NCBI GenBank assembly: GCA_038025085.1
Contig: CM076153.1
Location: forward strand, 22,109,001-22,173,000
Source of the DNA: Tetragonia tetragonoides
Lineage: Eukaryota; Streptophyta; Magnoliopsida; Caryophyllales; Aizoaceae
DNA length: 64,000 nt
Direction of reading: 5' to 3'
Below the pieces are notes generated by a model. It did no database searches, was not told where the DNA came from, and saw nothing but the letters and a program-made list of their open reading frames with translations. Numbering within the stretch: position 1 is the stretch's first letter; each line of letters starts with the position of its first letter. A program made the translations under genes and the position numbers. Below are positions 1 through 11,562 of this stretch, piece after piece.

Positions 1-8
1 AGTACATA

Positions 9-2383
9 TCATAAGATGGATTCACCATCTGAGGCAGGAGGTTCGTCCATGTCATCCTCGAATCCATTGACACCAAAGGCGAAATGGCCATGGCCAAAGG
101 CCTTAATATGATCTTTTAGAGATCTCTTGTGCTTAAAATCGGAGCCACAAACACAATACCAAATCCTCCCACAGTTCTTCTCATGAGTTCTCCAGTCTCC
201 TTTCACGGCGAATGGCTTAGCACATTTTCTGCACATGAAAGGTTTGACACCATGTTTCCTCTTGTAGTGTGTTTGCAGGGTTCTAAAGTCCTTAAGAGGC
301 CACGCTCTTGGGTGCTCTATGTTGTGCTTACATCCAGGTGCACAACAATAGCATGGGAGTCTTAGCATGGCTGTTGGTTGGGAGCCTTTCAATGATTCTG
401 GCCCTCTTCTGTACTGAGAACCATGCCCCCACATATGCATCTACATAGCCAATTAACAGCATACATACGTGCTATGTTAGGGATGCAAAGAGTTAAGTCA
501 ATTATAAGCAAACTAAGACGAGAGTACATAGCCTAGGATGCAAATAAAGCGCAAGTTGAGTCAATTATAACCAAACTAAGACAAGAGAACATCAAACAAT
601 TTGAAATACAGAAAAGAGAGCTAGCTAGGTAACAAAGTCCTTTGTGGCGCTGTGAGTGGCCTATATGATATAATAAGGAAAAATTGGTGAAAATAACTCC
701 AACTTTTAATTGGCTGCAAAAATAACACGAACTTTGACCGGTTGCTATTTTAGCACACTACCACCAAAAATCATCAAGACAAAGATTAACATCATAAGAA
801 GAGAAAATGTAAGGAATCCAATGTTTTGCTCCTATAGTGAAAGAATTAGTAGCTAGCTTAGGTTTGAAGTATATGCTACAGTTTTACTGTAAGATAAATA
901 TGACAAATATCATCAACTGACTCTTGAAAGTGCATTTTGCCTACCTAGCTACATTAATGTTTTACTATTCCTACCTGCAAATTGAACTATTTATCACCCT
1001 ATTTCGAAACACCTAATGTACTTGATTGATTGAGTAATAGTAATAATAAACACAAGTGTTTAAATAATCACATTTAGATAGAGCTATATATGCAAATGCA
1101 GCTCTCCATACAATTATGGACTTCCTCAGTTCCTCTATACAAGCTATAGCATGCAAGCCAAAGCACAATGCATGAGATGAGGAAAATGGTTAAATAGAGT
1201 ATAAATTAAGAAATTATAAAGTGAAAATATAATATTAACTCAAAAAACCAGGTGATTATGGGAGAGTACAAAAGACAAAGAACACTAATCCAGCAAGATT
1301 TACAGGAAATCTCACTCAAACATAGGAGACCATGAAAATATAGTCTGTCCCCTCATAATATATTATTCTGGAAAACAAAGAGCTGACATGTTTAATCCTA
1401 AGTAAGCATGAAGTAAACTAGCACCTTAGGATAGGCACAAACATGTCAAAAACCTCAAAATTACATGTGTTCTTTGAACTTCACCTCACTGAACTAGACT
1501 AGACTGAATAGTAATAAGTGAGACAAAAAGTAGATCACACAACTCAAATAAACCTTTTTTTTTTTTTATCACCCAAACTCAAATGAACTAAAGTGAGCGG
1601 GACTGAAGTGAATTAACTTGAACCAATTACTGAATAAGTGGAAAAGAACACGCCCACCCTTACTAGCTAGGTCATTGGATTTGATGAGATTAGGTTTAGG
1701 GTTCATACCTCTAAAGCAATAACAAGCTAGAAGCTAAACTAGGTCTGAAATGTATGTGCTAGTACAGAAAAAACATGAAATTAATTAATTAATTTAAGGG
1801 GTTCACCATATATATGATATAATCATACCTGAAGGTTGTTGTATCTGTTGAAGGTCTTGAAGCAAAGAGGACAAGAGAACTGGGTAGGACCAATTAGTAT
1901 TTGAGAAGGAGTAGGTATCCTGTACTGCCCTTGCCCTTGACCTTGCCCTTGCCCTTCGCTCTGATGAGCTATACTGTTTAGGTCAACCATATCTTGAATA
2001 TGGTAACCCGAACCCGAATCCAACAACCCATCTTCTTTCTGGGTTGCTGGGCTTGGAAGCCCAATATGAAGGGCTACTGTAACACCTTCGTCTGTATCAT
2101 TAGGGCTCCCATTTTCTTCTGGGCCACTACAGGAGAGCACTTCATGCTGATCTTGAAAACTTTTTGTAGGCCTAATTAGGCTGTTGAGCAATGGAAGAGC
2201 CTCTTTGTTGCTCTTGTTGTTGTTGTTGCTGTTGTTGATGATTTCATAGGTGTTGTTCAAGTCAAAACCATTACAAGGAAGGTTATTATAGTTGTTGTTA
2301 AAGATGCAAGGGTTTGAATGTAAAGGCATGAAATTGAACCATTTGGTGAAAATATTATTAGAGCAATAAGATGGATCACTCAT
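9..2383 (-). CDS. WIP-subfamily C2H2 zinc-finger transcription factor (two exons)
   Basis: Exon 1 is 1829-2383 and exon 2 is 9-440. The intron is 441-1828, with GTATGA donor and TGTAG acceptor on the minus strand. The join is phase 0 and gives 328 residues ending at TGA 9-11. Residues 101-112 ([12 protein letters not shown]) match the conserved N-terminal motif of the family. Finger 1 uses C171, C174, H187 and H191 and spans the splice junction, as in known WIP genes. Three more fingers follow in exon 2: CYCCAPGC...H, CRKC...HEKNC and CVCG...HIKAFGHGH. Family members are nuclear regulators of cell fate, for example transmitting tract, root and seed-coat development. The sequence looks closest to the Arabidopsis WIP2/WIP4/WIP5 group, which is inference. 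The N-terminus is Asn-rich and a (Gly-Gln) run occupies about 144-153. The signature reads RIPTPSQ, so Trp is Arg at 155. Confidence 0.93.
441..1828 (-). other. Intron of the WIP gene
   Basis: AT-rich intron of 1388 bp with GT-AG ends. It carries a foldback repeat at about 1467-1652, and a poly(T) insertion flanked by a 13-bp near-perfect direct repeat (1541-1553 and 1576-1588). No coding potential is visible. Confidence 0.85.
1467..1652. repeat. Foldback repeat (GTGTTCTTT ends), copy 1
   Basis: Starts GTGTTCTTTG and ends GTGGAAAAGAACACG. The interior is made of short CTGAACTAGACT/GAATTAACTTGAA-like runs. It lies in the WIP intron. The ends match the other foldback copies in this window. Confidence 0.6.
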
Positions 2384-3012
2384 TATGATGGGAAAAAAAA
2401 AATATACTATGATGATGGTTTATCTCAGTGAGGTGGTGTGGTGTTACTGACACTACTATACCTGTTTTCAATTCATCATCATCAATAGTTATCAGAGACT
2501 GATTTATAATTGAGAAAAAGAGGAGAGCTATAAAGATAAAGACAGACAAAGAGTTTTCTGTGCATGACAGGGACAGAAAGAAAGAAAAAAAAGAGAGGGA
2601 GTAATAAATCTGAAATTGTTAAGAAAAAACTGTAGCAAATTTTACCCTCCTGCAAAAAGGTTGGGTATAAAATAAAAGCCAAGAAAAAGGGTCAGAAACT
2701 CAGGTAGTGAGCTATATGCAGCTTGTGTGTGTTTGATTGTTTGTGTGTGTTTGATTGTTTGTGTGTGTTTTTAACAATTGTGAAGGTGAAAATTTCTCAC
2801 ATTGATATAATGCAGCTTTTATAAGCACACGGTCTGAGTAAGTACATTTCAGTCTCATCACCAGCAATTGCCTTGGGCAAGTGCAAAACTGTTCCTTGTT
2901 CATGCACCCTAGTGAGTAGTGAAGCAAATTCCCAATTTCTGCCTATTATGTATTTTTTTTACCTGGTCAAAAAAGCACATCAATTAATGCAGCCTTACCT
3001 TGTACTACTCCT
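2384..3012. other. Upstream region of the WIP gene
   Basis: Presumed promoter and 5' UTR of the minus-strand WIP gene. It is AT-rich and has a short tandem repeat of about 20 bp (GTGTGTTTGATTGTTT) at about 2723-2771. I see no unambiguous TATA box on the minus strand. Confidence 0.5.
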
Positions 3013-3013
3013 A

Positions 3014-3312
3014 GGTGTGTTCTTTTCCACGGATTTTTACGGATTGAGTAAGATTCTGCCATGGATTTTCACTGATTGGGTAAGGTTCTGCCAGTGCCGC
3101 CACTGATTTCCACTGATTAGGTAAAATCCTGCCACTGATTTCCGCTAATTCAATAAAATCCTACCACTGATTCTGTGAGTAGAAATGTGGTTCCTGCTAC
3201 TGATTTTCACTGATTGATTAAGGTCCTGTCAGTGATTCAGTAAGGTCTAACCATTGATTCTCACTGATTAAGTAAGATCTCCTCACTTATTTCCACTAAT
3301 TGGATAAGGTAC
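3014..3312. repeat. Foldback repeat, CACTGATT type, copy 2
   Basis: Begins GTGTGTTCTTTTCCAC and continues as degenerate units combining CACTGATT with GTAAGGTCCTGCCA, at a period of about 45 bp. The right end is not clear, because no AAAGAACAC end follows directly. Confidence 0.6.
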
Positions 3313-3401
3313 AAATCTTCATTTTTTAATTTTTTTAGAACAGATTCATCAAATATTATTTTTATTCTAGCCGTGCAAAACAGTTAATGTGGTAATACGA
3401 T

Positions 3402-3540
3402 TGTGTTCTTTTTCGCTAAACTGAATTAAAATGAATTGGATAGTAATATGTCAAAGTAAAAGTAGATTACTGAATCTGTAATGACTAAACTGAACTGTAT
3501 TGAACCTATTCAAAATAATTCAATAAGTGAAAAAAACACA
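3402..3540. repeat. Foldback repeat, CTGAACTGAA type, copy 3
   Basis: Begins TGTGTTCTTTTTCGC and ends AGTGAAAAAAACACA. The interior consists of AACTGAATTAAAATGAATTG-like runs. It is a short member of the same end-defined family. Confidence 0.6.
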
Positions 3541-3711
3541 ACTTCATGTTTCATTTACCAACCAAGGTTTTAAATCACATAAGCTATCAGCATCCAGTAA
3601 ACTCAACTGGCTAGTTTTACCATTGTCCTGATAATTAATATGCTTATTAGCTATCTAGGCCCTGTTTGGCAATTGGGTGGTGTCATTAGTTGTTGGCTGA
3701 TGGTTGGTGGC

Positions 3712-6700
3712 TAAAGGTAGCTTCGGGCCGGATTAGCCCGAAGCACGACCCGGCCCGGCATGGCACGGACCCGAGGTGAGCCCGGTCCGAGCACGACTCA
3801 AGCGGGCTCGGTGTCGGGCCGTGCTCGTGCCTGGGTTTCCATAAAATCCCGTGAGTTTAGCCGCCCGGCACGACGGCGGCATGGCACGGAGACTAGTTTC
3901 GTGCCAAGCTCGGCACGATGGCGGCACGAAGGCACGACAAAAGAGCCACGTGTCAATCATTTAGAGGAGGAGTCAGAGTCACGCGTTCGTGTCAAGCCCG
4001 ACCCGACCCGGTTTAATTAACTCTAGATCTTCTATAGTTCTTATAAAAAAAAAAAAATCTAGATCTATAGTTGAATTTGGTGAGTAGTGTAAGAATTTTT
4101 TTTTTGGTGATGTGAGAATTTGGTGGTGGTGGATTCATGGAAAAGGAGTGTGAGATTTTGGTGTTGATGCCATGGAAAAAGACCTGTAGCAAACCGAGAA
4201 GAAGAAGGTGAACAGAAAGGAAAGAGAAAGGGAAGAAATTAAATAAAAAGTGAAAGTGAATAAATGAAAAGAAAAGACAATCAGACAAAAGAGTAAGACA
4301 ATGGGTAAAGAATTGAAGAAATTAAATGGAAAGAGAAAGTCAATAAATGAAAAGAAAAGACAATCTGATAAAGTAGTAACTACAGGAGATGTAGAGGCTA
4401 GAGAAGTAGGGCCTAGGTATGTTCCCGTTTGATTCTTGTCGTTAGACACAATAATTTATTTATTTTTTTTTTTTGCTTGCTTGTCATCATTTAGACTCCT
4501 GTCAACTGTAAAAAGTAAATGCATGTTGTAAATTTGCCCGTTACACACAATAAAATGTTCCTTCACTTTGGTCTTCACTCCCCTTCTTCTTCATGAATTT
4601 TCTATAAATACCACAATTTTCCTTCAATATTTCCACACCAATTCTTCTCATCTATCTTTCATTTACTAGTTGTCTACTCTCATATTCTCAAGTTCTCATT
4701 ACTTTTGAGTATATTTTTCAAGGTTTTATTACAAAGTCAAAAAAGTTCTAAAAAACCCACAAAAAAAAAAAAAAAAACACCAAGCACTTCATAATCATCA
4801 TTTATCAACAAGCAACTTCTATTCATCCAATTTCAAGTTCAAGTTGACTATACCCAAGGCTTGTTTAAGCTGAATTGGATTTTTGTAAGTTATATTGTTG
4901 CGATTTAGATTTTAATTTAGTTTAGATAATTAAAAATCAAATTAATAGTTCGATTAATTATTAACTAATTATAGTTATATTGCTTGTTATTTTGCACTCA
5001 TTAAATTAAAAAATATATTAGTTAATTTGTAACTTGAAAAAAAATAATAGTGACATGTTAATTAATCGTGATTAAAAATATCAAAAGTCTTGTTTAGAGT
5101 AGTTCTTGATTAAGAGTTGCTAATTTTTTTTGTTAATTGATATTTTTTTAAAGTTGATAATTCGATATTAATAGTATTTGTGAAGTTCATCATTTAATAT
5201 TAGATTTACTTGTTAATCGGTATATAGTCGATATTCAAGTGCCATAATTAGAAAAAATTGTTATTAGAATAATTATTGGTAAAAGAGTGGTTTGATTTCT
5301 ATTTATTTTTAATTATTTATTAATATTGTTGTTAATTATATACTTCTTTAAAAATTAAAATGTCTAACCGAAATCCATACACAAAAAGATCTCGTAACAC
5401 TCCTCTAAATCCAAATCAAGCTATGCCTAATCCCGTTAATCCACATTACCCACCACCACAACCCTAACCACATGATCAAATACCTACAACATCACTCACA
5501 TCTACCCCCCCCCCCCGGACCATATAACCAAATGCCATCTATGAATGCCGTGTTTTTACCCTCCATATCAATATTCTCCTTATCACCAACAAGAGCAATC
5601 GACCCAATACCCAAATGAAGACTCCACTAGTGGACATTACACCGAAGATAGCGGTAGCACACAAAATGTTGACCCTACGCAAATGCATACAAGCACATTA
5701 GATGTTTGGATGACCCTTGAAGAAATGACCTCAATGTTAGAAACGTCTAAAAGGAAAAGTCAAGTATGGAATCACTTCATATTGAATTCGAGTAAAACGA
5801 AAGCCAAATGCAAAACTTGTAAAATGATAATGTCGGCTGAAACAAAAAATGGGATAGGTCACCTCAAAAGACATTTGGATAAATGTGGAGGACCTGGAGC
5901 CAACCCGACCCAACCCAAAATATCTCTATTTCCAGATGGGAATGTAGGTAAATTTGTTTACAATTATGAAAGAGATAGGGATGAATTGTCAAAAATGATC
6001 ATTCGAGCGGAGAAACCCTTCTTGTTTGCAGAATGTGATTCGTTTAATCAATACATTAACTATGCTTTACAACCCCAACACAAACGTGTATCTAGAAAGA
6101 CCGCAAAATCTTCTTTCATGAGACTCTTTAGAGCATGTCAACAAAAATTAATTAATGAATTATCTAATCTTGATTGTAGAGTTTCATTAACCGCAGATGT
6201 TCGGGATTCTGGTACTGATTATCATTACTTATGTGTTACTTGTCATTGGATTGATGTCTCTAATGGTTGGACTTTTCAAAAACGTATTATTTCATTTACT
6301 TTGTTAGAATATCCTCATTCAGCTGTGAACATGGCTAATATTATTGTAATGGCGGTTGAGTTTTATGGTATTAAGGATAAGATTATGACTGTCGCGTTTG
6401 ATAATGCAACTGCTATGACATCTACAACTAATTTTTTGAGGAGCCAATTGCAAGATCTTATATTAGGGGGAGAGACTCTTCATATTAGATGTGCATGTCA
6501 TATCTTAAATTTGTGAGTTAAAGATGGACAAAAAGCAATATCTCAGTATTATCACAAAATAAGAAATATAATTATGTATATAAACACTTCGAAAGTTAGA
6601 GTGCATGAATGTAAAACTCACTGCAAGCAATCAAATGTGAAACCGATTAAACTTCCACCAGATGTTTCAACTAGATGGAACTCAACTTATGACATGTTAT

Positions 6701-8043
6701 CAACTGCTATGGATTATAAAGCTCCTCTAACTACTTTTTGGAACTCTCGTTTCGGCGCAAATCCAGTTGTAGAAGATGATTGGTTTCAAACCCAACGGTA
6801 TATGCATTTTCTAAATGTGTATTATACTTGCACACATTTATTCTCATCTGTTTATGTCCCAACCTCTAACAGTTTTCTCCAAAATATCGTGTGTATTGCT
6901 TTTCAATTTCATACTTATCGAAATCCGGATGAATATCTCTATGTTAACATGGATCTGTCCAATATTGATTTGAATTATGAAATGCCGGAAAACGATGTGA
7001 GCTTTCTTCCAAAAATGGAAGCAAAGTTTAAAAAATATTGGGAGTCTGTCCCGATTATTTACATATTTGCTAGCATGTTAGACCCGAGACAAAAATTTGA
7101 TGGTACAATAAGTTTATTAGAAGCATTTTTTGAATATTTACTAATTGATGTGAACATGGATTCATATAAGGAGAGCATTAAAACCAGATTTTTTGAATTA
7201 TTTAACGCTTATGAAAGTCGTTTCGGTAATGTTACTCAAAGTGCACCGATCAAAGTCGCCGATACAGGTAGTTCAAAGTTTCAAAAGAGCTTATTTTCGA
7301 TGGCATCTAATATCATGAGTAACCGAGGAAAGGGTAAGGAACCTCGCTCTTAATCTGATATGACTAAATTTCATATGTATCTTACTTATGAATTTTTTCG
7401 AGGTACAAACCCCGATGAGGTGGAATCCCTAGACATCTTGAGTTGGTGGAAATCGCAATCAAAGACATTTCCAGTGTTGGGGGCAATGACACGTGACATA
7501 TTAGCCATCCAAGTTTCATACGTAGCGTCCGAACGTGCTTTTAGTGCATCCGCAAGAGTTTTAGATGACAAAAGAACGAGAATGAAAGCTTCAACACTTG
7601 AGATGTGCGTTTGCTATAAGGATTGGTTAGATGCGGAGAAAAGAACACAAGATATAATAAAAAATGAAAATGATGATGATTCCGACACCCAAACAACGGC
7701 TACCACCCAATCTGCAGTTGAAGACCTTATTAATGAGCTTGAACCCGAGATTCATTAGAATAATTATTCTCTCAAATTGTAATTCTATTTTTTTTTTTTT
7801 TTGTAGAATTAGTTTAATGAAATGACCCCAATACACTATTAATTTTTTTTTTGTTGGAGAATGAAGTAATAGTTAGCTTCTAACTATTTCCTAATTTTAC
7901 TAGTAGATTCTCATGTGTGCGACTTGTATCATTTTCATCCATACTTATTATCAATAAAATATCGAGGTATATCAGTAAATCTATTCTATTATTTAGAATA
8001 TTTTTATTTAAAAATAATAATGACAATAAAAATAATAATAATT

Positions 8044-8080
<37 letters not shown>

Positions 8081-8787
8081 TACTTCAAAAAAAATAAAAA
8101 TAAAAATAATAATAATAATGATAAAAAAATAAGGATAAATCTGAATTTATTGACAAAGGAAAAAAACCATTTATTTTATGTCTATAGGAATAACTATAGG
8201 AATAGGCATACTATTATAGTAGTAGTCATCTGAAAACATCGGGTAATTGATATTGTGTAGTAGAGGTAGAGCTCTAGTGGTCAAAGCAAGATAGACTACT
8301 CACTACTTCCTTTATGAGAAAGAGAGAGATGAATGATGATGATGATTGTCCTTTGTCTTATCTATCTTTGCTACCGGACACCCATTTCATTTTTTATATC
8401 TCCCATTTACTTTCTCTCTCTTCCTTCTACTACTGAATCGGTGATACTATCAATGAATGGCCTTCTTTCTCATAAAGGAAGTAGTGAGAAACCATTTATT
8501 AAGTTCTCTTCAATCTCATTCCTCCATTAGCACCACCATTCTATCACCACCACCCAAGCAAGCCACCAGCCCACCATGCCCACCACCAAAGCACGCCACC
8601 AGCAATTCGCGTAACTCTCCAGATTTGTTTTTTTTTTTAAAACAGCCTGGCCCGCCGTGCCGAGCCCACTAGGCTGGCCCAAGGTGAGCCCGACACGGCA
8701 CGAGGCACGAATCCTCGTGCTCCTGCCGTGCCTCCCAGCCACCACAGCCCGCTGGCACGGCCCGAGCCCGACACGAAGCCACCTTTA
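3712..8787 (+). mobile_element. hAT-superfamily DNA transposon, full length but coding-dead
   Basis: Ends are TAAAGGTAGCTTCG on the left and CGAAGCCACCTTTA on the right, matching as inverted repeats at 13 of 14 positions. The flanks carry a perfect 8-bp TSD, TTGGTGGC (3704-3711 and 8788-8795), the hAT hallmark. TAAAG-type ends are known from Tam3-like hATs. Subterminal regions (3720-3940 and 8640-8780) are GC-rich and full of GGCACG/CGTGCC copies in both orientations, the expected kind of transposase binding site. The transposase pseudogene lies between. An AAT microsatellite sits at about 8030-8120. Confidence 0.93.
5360..7758 (+). pseudogene. hAT transposase (BED finger, hATC domain), interrupted
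   Basis: One reading frame runs from 5545 to a TAG at 7756 with two in-frame stops, TGA at 6514-6516 and TAA at 7351-7353. Upstream, an N-terminal stretch from ATG 5360 is broken by TAA near 5466 and by a poly(C) tract near 5507 that shifts the frame. A BED-type zinc finger is visible early (WNHF, CKTCK, then HLKRHLDKC). The RNase H-like core follows (SLTADVRDSG, RCACHILNL, DVSTRWNSTYDML). The C-terminal hATC dimerisation region contains SERAFSASARVLDDKRTRM. These are RICESLEEPER/Ac-like features. The breaks are few, so the copy decayed recently or was a passenger of an active relative. Confidence 0.9.
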
Positions 8788-9403
8788 TTGGTGGCTGGTG
8801 GTCGATGGCTGGTATTAATTGTTAGCTGATTTGACCGGCTGGTAATATTGGATGTCTGAAAAGAGATGTTTGGTAACATTGGCTGGTAATAGCTGGTTAT
8901 ATATAAAACGACCTATAAGGAAATTCATATGATTGATGAATTTGATGGCATAGAAATAAAATAATTGCAAGTCTTGGACTATTATGTTATTAGACTACAT
9001 TAATGCCACCAGCCAATACCCATAAGCCAACCTCCTTTGGCTTTTCAAAAGTTGGCTTGTGGGAATGCAAAAGCCAATCTCACAAGCTGACATCCAAACA
9101 CCAATATTGGATGATGGACTGGTCAAACATCCAATTTTGCCAAAAATCATCCCACAAGCCAACATCCAAACACCCCCCTAATCCAAGCGTTAGTTCTTGG
9201 TAACAATAGTATGAATGGAGATGAAAATGTTCATAAGACCGTTTTAACAATAATTGTCATTTTACAACTAATCTAATGCCGCTTCTTCCTAATAATTGGG
9301 ACATGAACAAATGGTTTATACAATGATCATTTCGTTGTCCACATTTTATTGTGCTTATGAAGCCTCCACAAAAATGAACATCCATCGTCACTTTATTTGT
9401 AGC

Positions 9404-9723
9404 AACTAGAAAAGTTGAGTAACCAACAAGGGTGGTAGTTTAGTGGTTCCAAGTTTACTTTCAAGTAGTTTGGTAAGACAAGGTTATGATTTCGAATCCC
9501 CATTTTCCTTATGCGTTGTGTCTGTTGGCTTCTAGGAACTATACGAGTCTCTTGTTGATGTTGCATTAACGGGGCTAGTGCTTGCGCTGGATTTTCAGTA
9601 AGTCGAATATATTCGCTGTTTAACACGAGAATCAGAACATGATGTAGCAGGGGGTGTCTCGATCGTCATTCACTTACACAGTTGCATCCTCTTATTGACG
9701 AGAAAAAAAAACTAGAAAAGTTG
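9404..9723 (+). mobile_element. tRNA-derived SINE with 14-bp target-site duplications
   Basis: The direct repeat AACTAGAAAAGTTG occurs at 9404-9417 and 9710-9723, flanking a 292-bp body that ends in an A-run (9703-9710). Near the body's 5' end are a pol III A-box-like GGTAGTTTAGTGG (about 9431-9443) and a B-box-like GATTTCGAATCCCC (about 9488-9501). Retroposition by LINE machinery is inferred from the A tail and TSD. Confidence 0.85.
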
Positions 9724-9980
9724 GTAAACTAATACGCTTCATGCTAGTCGGACTTATAATTTAAGGAAAATTTACACTCAACAACAATACAAGAACAATA
9801 CAGATTCAGATAAGAAACTACAGCGCTAATCCACTTTTCGATTTCCTTACAAGCCAACGCAAGAAAATATCACTACGGTCGATGATGGATACCTTTGGAG
9901 TGAAAAAAAAAACTACAACGCATGCTAATCATACATAAAATGTAAAACCTTCAGCCAATTTACTAAGGGTGTATTCACTT

Positions 9981-10495
9981 TGTAAACCATAAAAATTTCA
10001 AACCTGCAAATAAGAGGAAAGAAAATATGAAACAAGATAATTTATTGATAATTTGTGGCTTACAATTTTTGTTGATCTCTTGATTCCAATCTAAGGGAGC
10101 AGGGATATGTTTAGATTCAAGGGATTGAGAGTTTTTTCTTGAATCTAGCAGAACGAGGGTCTTGTCGACTTGTTCCCGAACTGCGGACCTACTATTTTAT
10201 GGTAGGGAGGTGATCGACGGGGGCTTTGTTTTGTGGCTTGTTCCATCGTGTCTGACGAAGACTTTGTGGTTTGTTCCGTTTCCCCTCTTTCAACCGTGGA
10301 ATGATCTCCCTATTTATAGGAGATTGAGCAGTGTTGAGATGACCTAGATCCCTCTGCAATCTCATCTTTTTGGAATAAAAGATAATAGAATAACCTATAA
10401 TATAATTATCATATCTTTTGTGATAATTACCGTAATTGAAGGATAGAATAATATCTTTTTGGGAGTCACCAGTTGACGCAATTTTGGTGTCTACA
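9981..10495 (-). repeat. 3' LTR of the miniature LTR element
   Basis: Reads TGTAAACCAT...GGTGTCTACA on the plus strand. It is a close copy of 10624-11135. Confidence 0.92.
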
Positions 10496-10623
10496 GATGC
10501 CCCCTCGAGACTAGTTGTGGAGACTTCAATGTCGGATGCAACTTGGTCTCGAAACTTGTTGTAGATTGCCCCCTTGAAAATTAGAGATGAAGAGTAAAAA
10601 TTGTCCCATCAGGCGTGCCAATT

Positions 10624-11135
10624 TGCAAACCATAAAAATTTCAAACCTGCAAATAAGAGGAAAGAAAAAATAGAACAAGATAATTTATTGATAATTTGTG
10701 GGTTACAACTTTTGTGATCTCTTGATTCCAATCTAAAGGAGCGGGGATATGTTTAGATTCAAGGGTTTGGGAGCTTTTTATTGAATCTAGCAGAACGATG
10801 GTCTTGTCGACTTGTTCCCCCAACTGCGGACCTACTATTTTGTGGTAGGGAGGTGATCAACGAGGCCTTTGTTTTCTGGCTTGTCCCATCGTGTCTGACG
10901 AAGACTTTGTGGCTTGTTCCGTCTCCCCTCTTTCAACCGTGGAATGATCTCCCTATTTATAGGAGATTGAACAGTGTTGAGATGACCTAGATCTCCTCTA
11001 CAATCTCATCTTTTTGGAATAAAAGATAAAAGAATATCCTATAAGATAATTATCATATCTTTTGTGATAATTACCGTAATTGAAGGATAGAATAATATCT
11101 TTTTGGGAGTCACCAATGCAATTTAGGTGTCTACA
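10624..11135 (-). repeat. 5' LTR of the miniature LTR element
   Basis: Reads TGCAAACCAT...GGTGTCTACA on the plus strand. The canonical TGT...ACA end has one change (TGC). It is followed directly by the TSD. Confidence 0.92.
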
Positions 11136-11501
11136 CACTTATTTCCACTGATTCCCACTGATTGGATAATGTCTTGTCACTAATTTTCACTGGTTGGGTA
11201 AGGACCTGCCACTGAATTCCACTAATTCGGTAAGGTCATTCCCATGATTCTCACCGATTCAGTAAGGTCATGCCACTGATTCTGTGAGTAGGAACGTGAG
11301 TCCTGCCACTGATTTCCACTGATTGAGTAAGGTACTGCTACTGATTATCAATGATTCAGTAAGTTCTAGCCACTGATTCCCACTGATTGGATAAAGTCTT
11401 GCCACTTATTTTCATTGACTGGGTAAGTCCAATGAGTGGAAAAGAACACACATTAATAACAAATTCATTCTTGCTTAATATATATGCATATGTCTACTTT
11501 G

Positions 11502-11562
11502 GGTGTACTTTTTTTCACTTACTTAGTAACTGATTTAGTTGTTTAGTGAAAAAGAACACACT
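11502..11562. repeat. Short foldback repeat, copy 5 (about 60 bp)
   Basis: GGTGTACTTTTTTTCACTTACTTAG pairs with AGTGAAAAAGAACACAC across a short spacer that contains AACTGATTTAG. It is close to a minimal two-end element of the family. Confidence 0.6.

Larger units (their letters stand above)
3658..9177. mobile_element. Small TIR element (PIF/Harbinger-like MITE?) split by a hAT transposon
   Basis: The left end GGCCCTGTTTGGCAATTGG (3658) is inverted relative to the right end, which reads CCAAACACCCCC near 9177. Both ends are bordered by CTA (3655-3657 and 9178-9180), a possible 3-bp TSD. Without the nested hAT, about 436 bp remain, rich in TGGCTGGTGG and CCAACATCC motifs. TIR identity is partial and the TSD is short, so the superfamily assignment is weak. 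Confidence 0.4.
9981..11135 (-). mobile_element. Miniature LTR retrotransposon (TRIM/SMART type), complete
   Basis: Two LTRs, 9981-10495 (515 bp) and 10624-11135 (512 bp), flank an internal domain of only 128 bp. The 5-bp TSD is CACTT (9976-9980 and 11136-11140). On the minus strand the domain starts with a primer-binding-like TTGGCACGCCTGATGGGAC next to the right LTR. It ends with a purine-rich GAGGGGGCATC before the left LTR, which sets the orientation. No protein is encoded; short ORFs inside the LTRs are not meaningful. It must depend on another element's proteins. Confidence 0.93.
9968..11452. repeat. Foldback repeat, copy 4, split by a miniature LTR element
   Basis: The left end GGTGTATTCACTT (9968-9980) is directly followed by the LTR element. 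After it, the repeat resumes with CACTTATTTCCACTGATT and more CACTGATT/GTAAGGTC units, ending AGTGGAAAAGAACACACA at 11452. The ends are inverted repeats of each other. Confidence 0.75.

Noticed and set aside
10162..10990. Two similar ORFs (60-70 codons) at 10162 and 10781
   Set aside because: Both lie in the LTRs of the miniature element and are similar only because the LTRs are copies.
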